NCBI GenBank assembly: GCA_013400975.1
Contig: WBMZ01011687.1
Span: forward strand, 124,001 to 188,000
Direction: 5' to 3'
Length of the DNA: 64,000 bases
Source of the DNA: Atrichornis clamosus
Taxonomy: Eukaryota; Chordata; Aves; Passeriformes; Menuridae
The notes beneath the pieces are model-generated. The model saw nothing but the letters and a program-made list of their open reading frames with translations. It ran no database searches and was not told the DNA's origin. This document shows positions 61,290 through 64,000 of this stretch, piece by piece; position 1 is the stretch's first letter, and every line of letters starts with the position of its first letter. A program made the position numbers and the translations under genes.

Positions 61290-61710
61290 TCCATGCTTTA
61301 CTGAATCAAAGCTAAAATTATTAATTGGGTTCCATTTTCTCCTGTTAATTTTCCAGCTGTTGCAGCAATATGTTTCCCACAACCGCTAATTTGTTTAGTG
61401 TTCATGAGCATGCAGTAGTTTTAAAATTATTCTCAAGCTGATCACCGTCCCATCTCACATAAACACTTGTTAAAATGTGGGGCTAAGCTTTACTGATTTT
61501 TCAAATAGAGTTATTAGTTCAAAATAATGTGGAGACTTTTAATGTGGCTTAGATTCTTTTTATATGCTGACAGGAGTTTAAACCTAAGCTGGCACTTTTA
61601 AAAATGCAGTAACTGGATGATACGAGTTACAGTTAGAAAATGACTTTTAAACATTGTTTCTTAAGTAAATATGTATTTAAGAAGCTGCATTTGAATATAG
61701 ATTTGAAATA
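61290..61710. promoter_or_regulatory. possible conserved non-coding element (AT-rich)
   Basis: Directly after the CpG-retaining segment lies non-repetitive AT-rich sequence with many ordered motifs: AAATTATTAATTGGG, CTGTTAATTTTCCAGC, CCGCTAATTTG, GTTCATGAGCATGC and TCACATAAACACTTG. The mix of homeodomain-like TAATT cores and balanced composition is the usual look of conserved vertebrate enhancers. Conservation itself cannot be assessed here. Confidence 0.2.
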
Positions 61711-63322
61711 CTACTGAAATCTGAGATATTCAAGTTGAATTTCAATTTTAATTAATCGCTCTAAATACGCAGTGTTGTAAGATAAAAATGCAAGTATGAT
61801 TTTTAAATTTTTTTTAAATATAACCACTATTCTGTGATGTCCTGGGAATTGCTCCACAACCAGGGATGGCTGCAATGGTTGTGTCAGGGACAGTCTCCCA
61901 ATTGGAGTGGGCTTTGAATCAGGCCTATTAACAACAATTTCCAACTATGACCAGCTGGATTTATATGGTTAGTTGACATAATTCCTAGAAAAACGGTGGG
62001 CTATTTCTAGAGAAACATGCACTTCATCCCTAAGCTTAGCTGATCCTTCCAGATATTAGAACAGGCAACCTAATTATCTGTATCTGTCCATTTGGGGTGA
62101 TAAAAGGGGCATATCTCCCAGCTATCTAAATGCCAATATATGAAGAAAAGACCTAATGAAGCTGAACTCACAGCTTCAGGAAAGAACATTTTAGTTCTAT
62201 TATTCTCCAAAATTGCAGGAGGACTAATACAGCCTGGGGAAGATGGTAAAATGAATTATCCTTAGCTGCACTTTCCCTTATGGCCTGATTCCAAAGGAAA
62301 GCACTTTCCTTTCATTCCCTATGAATATCTTCTGCTGTCATCCCCTGGTTTATTTTACTTTAGGGACATGATCAGCTTTTATCTGCCACTAAAGGTCCAT
62401 TTCTGACAACGGCATTTGGAACCTTTTCCCTACGCTACCGCTTTCGACTCTTGGTGCCATGAAATTGGTCCTTTTTTTCTTTTTCCTTCTTAGTTTGCAG
62501 ATAGTGAAAGCTGATGCATCGGCCTCCTTGATGCTTCCCATTGGACCCAGAGAAATAACCAGGCAAAAAGCCAAGTCCAAACGAGATTGACAGGGAGACA
62601 CAGAAAAAATAAACACAAAAATGGGGGGTTTTTGCTCATCTTTTCCTCTAGTTAGAGTTTTGTATTGACCCCATTTTTAAGAACTGAAAGCTAACGCCCT
62701 CTTTCAGTGAGAGTGGAAGACATTCTGTAATTTGTTTTGTCACTTTGCATACCCTGATATCTCAGGTCAAGAGGGCAGCGAGTAACTCGAGGTGTTTGCA
62801 GGGCTGCCCGACAATAAGACTCTGGTTCCACATGGAGTCTGCTGAATTGGTCTTGAATATCGATCCTGAATTTGGGATAATATCCGTGCTGCTTAACCTG
62901 TGCATCTCTTCATCAGCACCACAATCCCCTGGATCACCTGCCTGGCTTTCCTTGGATGGTGTTAGGCAGCACGAGGAGGCCACGTGCTGTGTCCAGCGAG
63001 CACTTCAGTGGCAGGGGGTGAAGGGTTCGTGCTCTCTGACCCCTTTTCAGTCATGCCTGGCTTAGAGGCAGCATAAAGAGAACAATTTTCATCTGATACA
63101 GCCTAGTGGCAACACAAGTCTTCTTTCAAGGGCCCAGAAAGTACTTAGAAACCATAAAAGGTTGTGTGACTCAGAGAAGTCTCTCGGGGGTACAGATCCA
63201 TATGGGCTTTGCCTAAATGTGCCCTTAACCAGTAGAAGGATGTCACACGTGGTCTGAGCCTGGTTGTAAGCAAGCTATTGCCCACTCACATGAAATACAG
63301 GCTAATATTCTATTGCACATTA
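61711..63322. other. unique DNA, no gene recognised
   Basis: No exon or transposon is recognised. Mutually overlapping frames on both strands at 62.75-63.07 kb have no splice support. Confidence 0.5.
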
Positions 63323-63412
63323 GCACAGAATCAAAGAATGGCCTGGGTTGGAAGGGACCTTAAAGATCACCTCGTTCCAAGCCCCTCTTGAGGACAGGGC
63401 CGCCTTTCACTA
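63323..63412 (-). mobile_element. CR1 LINE 3'-terminal fragment
   Basis: The plus strand reads CACAGAATCAAAGAATGGCC, TGGGTTGGAAGGGACCTTAA, AGATCACCTCGTTCCAAGCC and CCTCTTGAGGACAGGGCC, which is antisense CR1 3' UTR starting from the terminal repeat. The element is about 90 bp on the minus strand, severely 5' truncated. Of the CR1 scraps here, this 3' end is among the closest to consensus. Confidence 0.94.
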
Positions 63413-64000
63413 ATTCAGAAACTTTCAGAAGTTCTAGGAAAAGTTCCTTTGTACCAGGAGCCTAAAATCTGCGTGGATTTAACCTCTCCTTGCTACAGCC
63501 AAGCGTGTGTTTAAAATGTGTGATATTTGTCTCAATGCACAGGGGAACGTCCCTGTGAAAGTTAAGCAGAAGAGGTGGTCAGTGTCAGCGCTGCAGCACA
63601 AGGCCGAAATCCCAGTGGCTCCGGCAAATTGAGCAAGGAGTGTGATTTTATTTATTTAATTTTATTTTTAAATTTTTTTTCCCCAGTATTGGTCTGACCG
63701 TGAGATTTGCTAATGCACGGATTCATATCTTCTTGAAACTTTTCAGAACTGAGCTGTTAGTTCAGAGTTTTCTCCCCAGGAGGTTCAAATTCCCTACCGC
63801 CTAAATAGTGATAAGTATTACAACTATCACCTTTTACCTTTTCTTCTTTTCCTCTTATTCTGTTGGCTTTTCCAAGGGGAGTGTAAATGCTATTAACTAT
63901 CTCATTTGTTTCAAAAGTGTCATGCTTTTCATGTATTTTTAGAAAATAATTTTAAAATTTTATTTAAAAATGTCTCCAAATATTTTCATCTTTTTCACAT
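63413..64000. other. AT-rich unique DNA, no gene recognised
   Basis: Ends the window. A T/A-rich stretch at 63640-63685 ends in CCCCAG, but no donor follows. Nothing else is recognised. Confidence 0.5.

Noticed and set aside
1..64000. CRISPR arrays, operons, phage or plasmid modules
   Set aside because: No regularly spaced repeats, clustered long frames or bacterial signals occur; the sequence is vertebrate nuclear DNA.

Overview
The window looks like nuclear DNA from a bird, most probably a songbird. It carries eight fragments of CR1 LINEs (the dominant avian retrotransposon), in both orientations and mostly truncated to the 3' end. It also has the 3' half of an LTR of an avian endogenous retrovirus family and one ancient MIR/L3-type relic shared among amniotes. 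The rest is AT-rich, CpG-poor single-copy sequence with short homopolymer runs. There is no sign of bacterial gene organisation: no operons, no ribosome binding sites and no long open frames.

I find no complete gene and no exon that I can assign to a known protein. The window is best read as intergenic or large-intron sequence. The longest open frames (at 22.1-22.7 kb and 6.5-7.0 kb, both minus strand) come from GC-rich or poly-A-derived sequence and are not convincing as genes.

Layout: 1-10 kb is AT-rich unique DNA with a 26-T run. Two CR1 scraps in opposite orientation lie at 10.07-10.61 kb. A GC-rich ~530 bp block with a tRNA-Phe-like relic at its edge lies at 12.54-13.08 kb. A 64 bp piece of this block recurs without mismatch at 17.1 kb. 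CpG-retaining islands of unknown nature lie at 20.47-20.69 kb and 22.14-22.62 kb. The LTR is at 23.72-24.16 kb and a ~490 bp CR1 at 29.01-29.50 kb, followed by possible LTR-like debris. A MIR/L3 relic lies at 33.35 kb and an enhancer-like stretch at 34.66-35.0 kb. CR1 pieces follow at 41.5, 43.5, 55.0, 56.4 and 63.3 kb. CpG-retaining blocks lie at 41.0-41.4 kb and 61.0-61.24 kb; the latter is followed by AT-rich sequence that resembles a conserved non-coding element.

Several short segments are bounded by good splice signals (13.33, 31.46-31.67, 41.0, 44.12, 48.09 and 57.63 kb). They are listed as candidate exons with low confidence, because decoy splice pairs are common in 64 kb of vertebrate intron. 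No defence system, selfish cassette or other new biological system is visible. The best leads are the exact 64 bp duplication, the tRNA-like relic with its GC-rich body, and the CpG-retaining protein-like segments.
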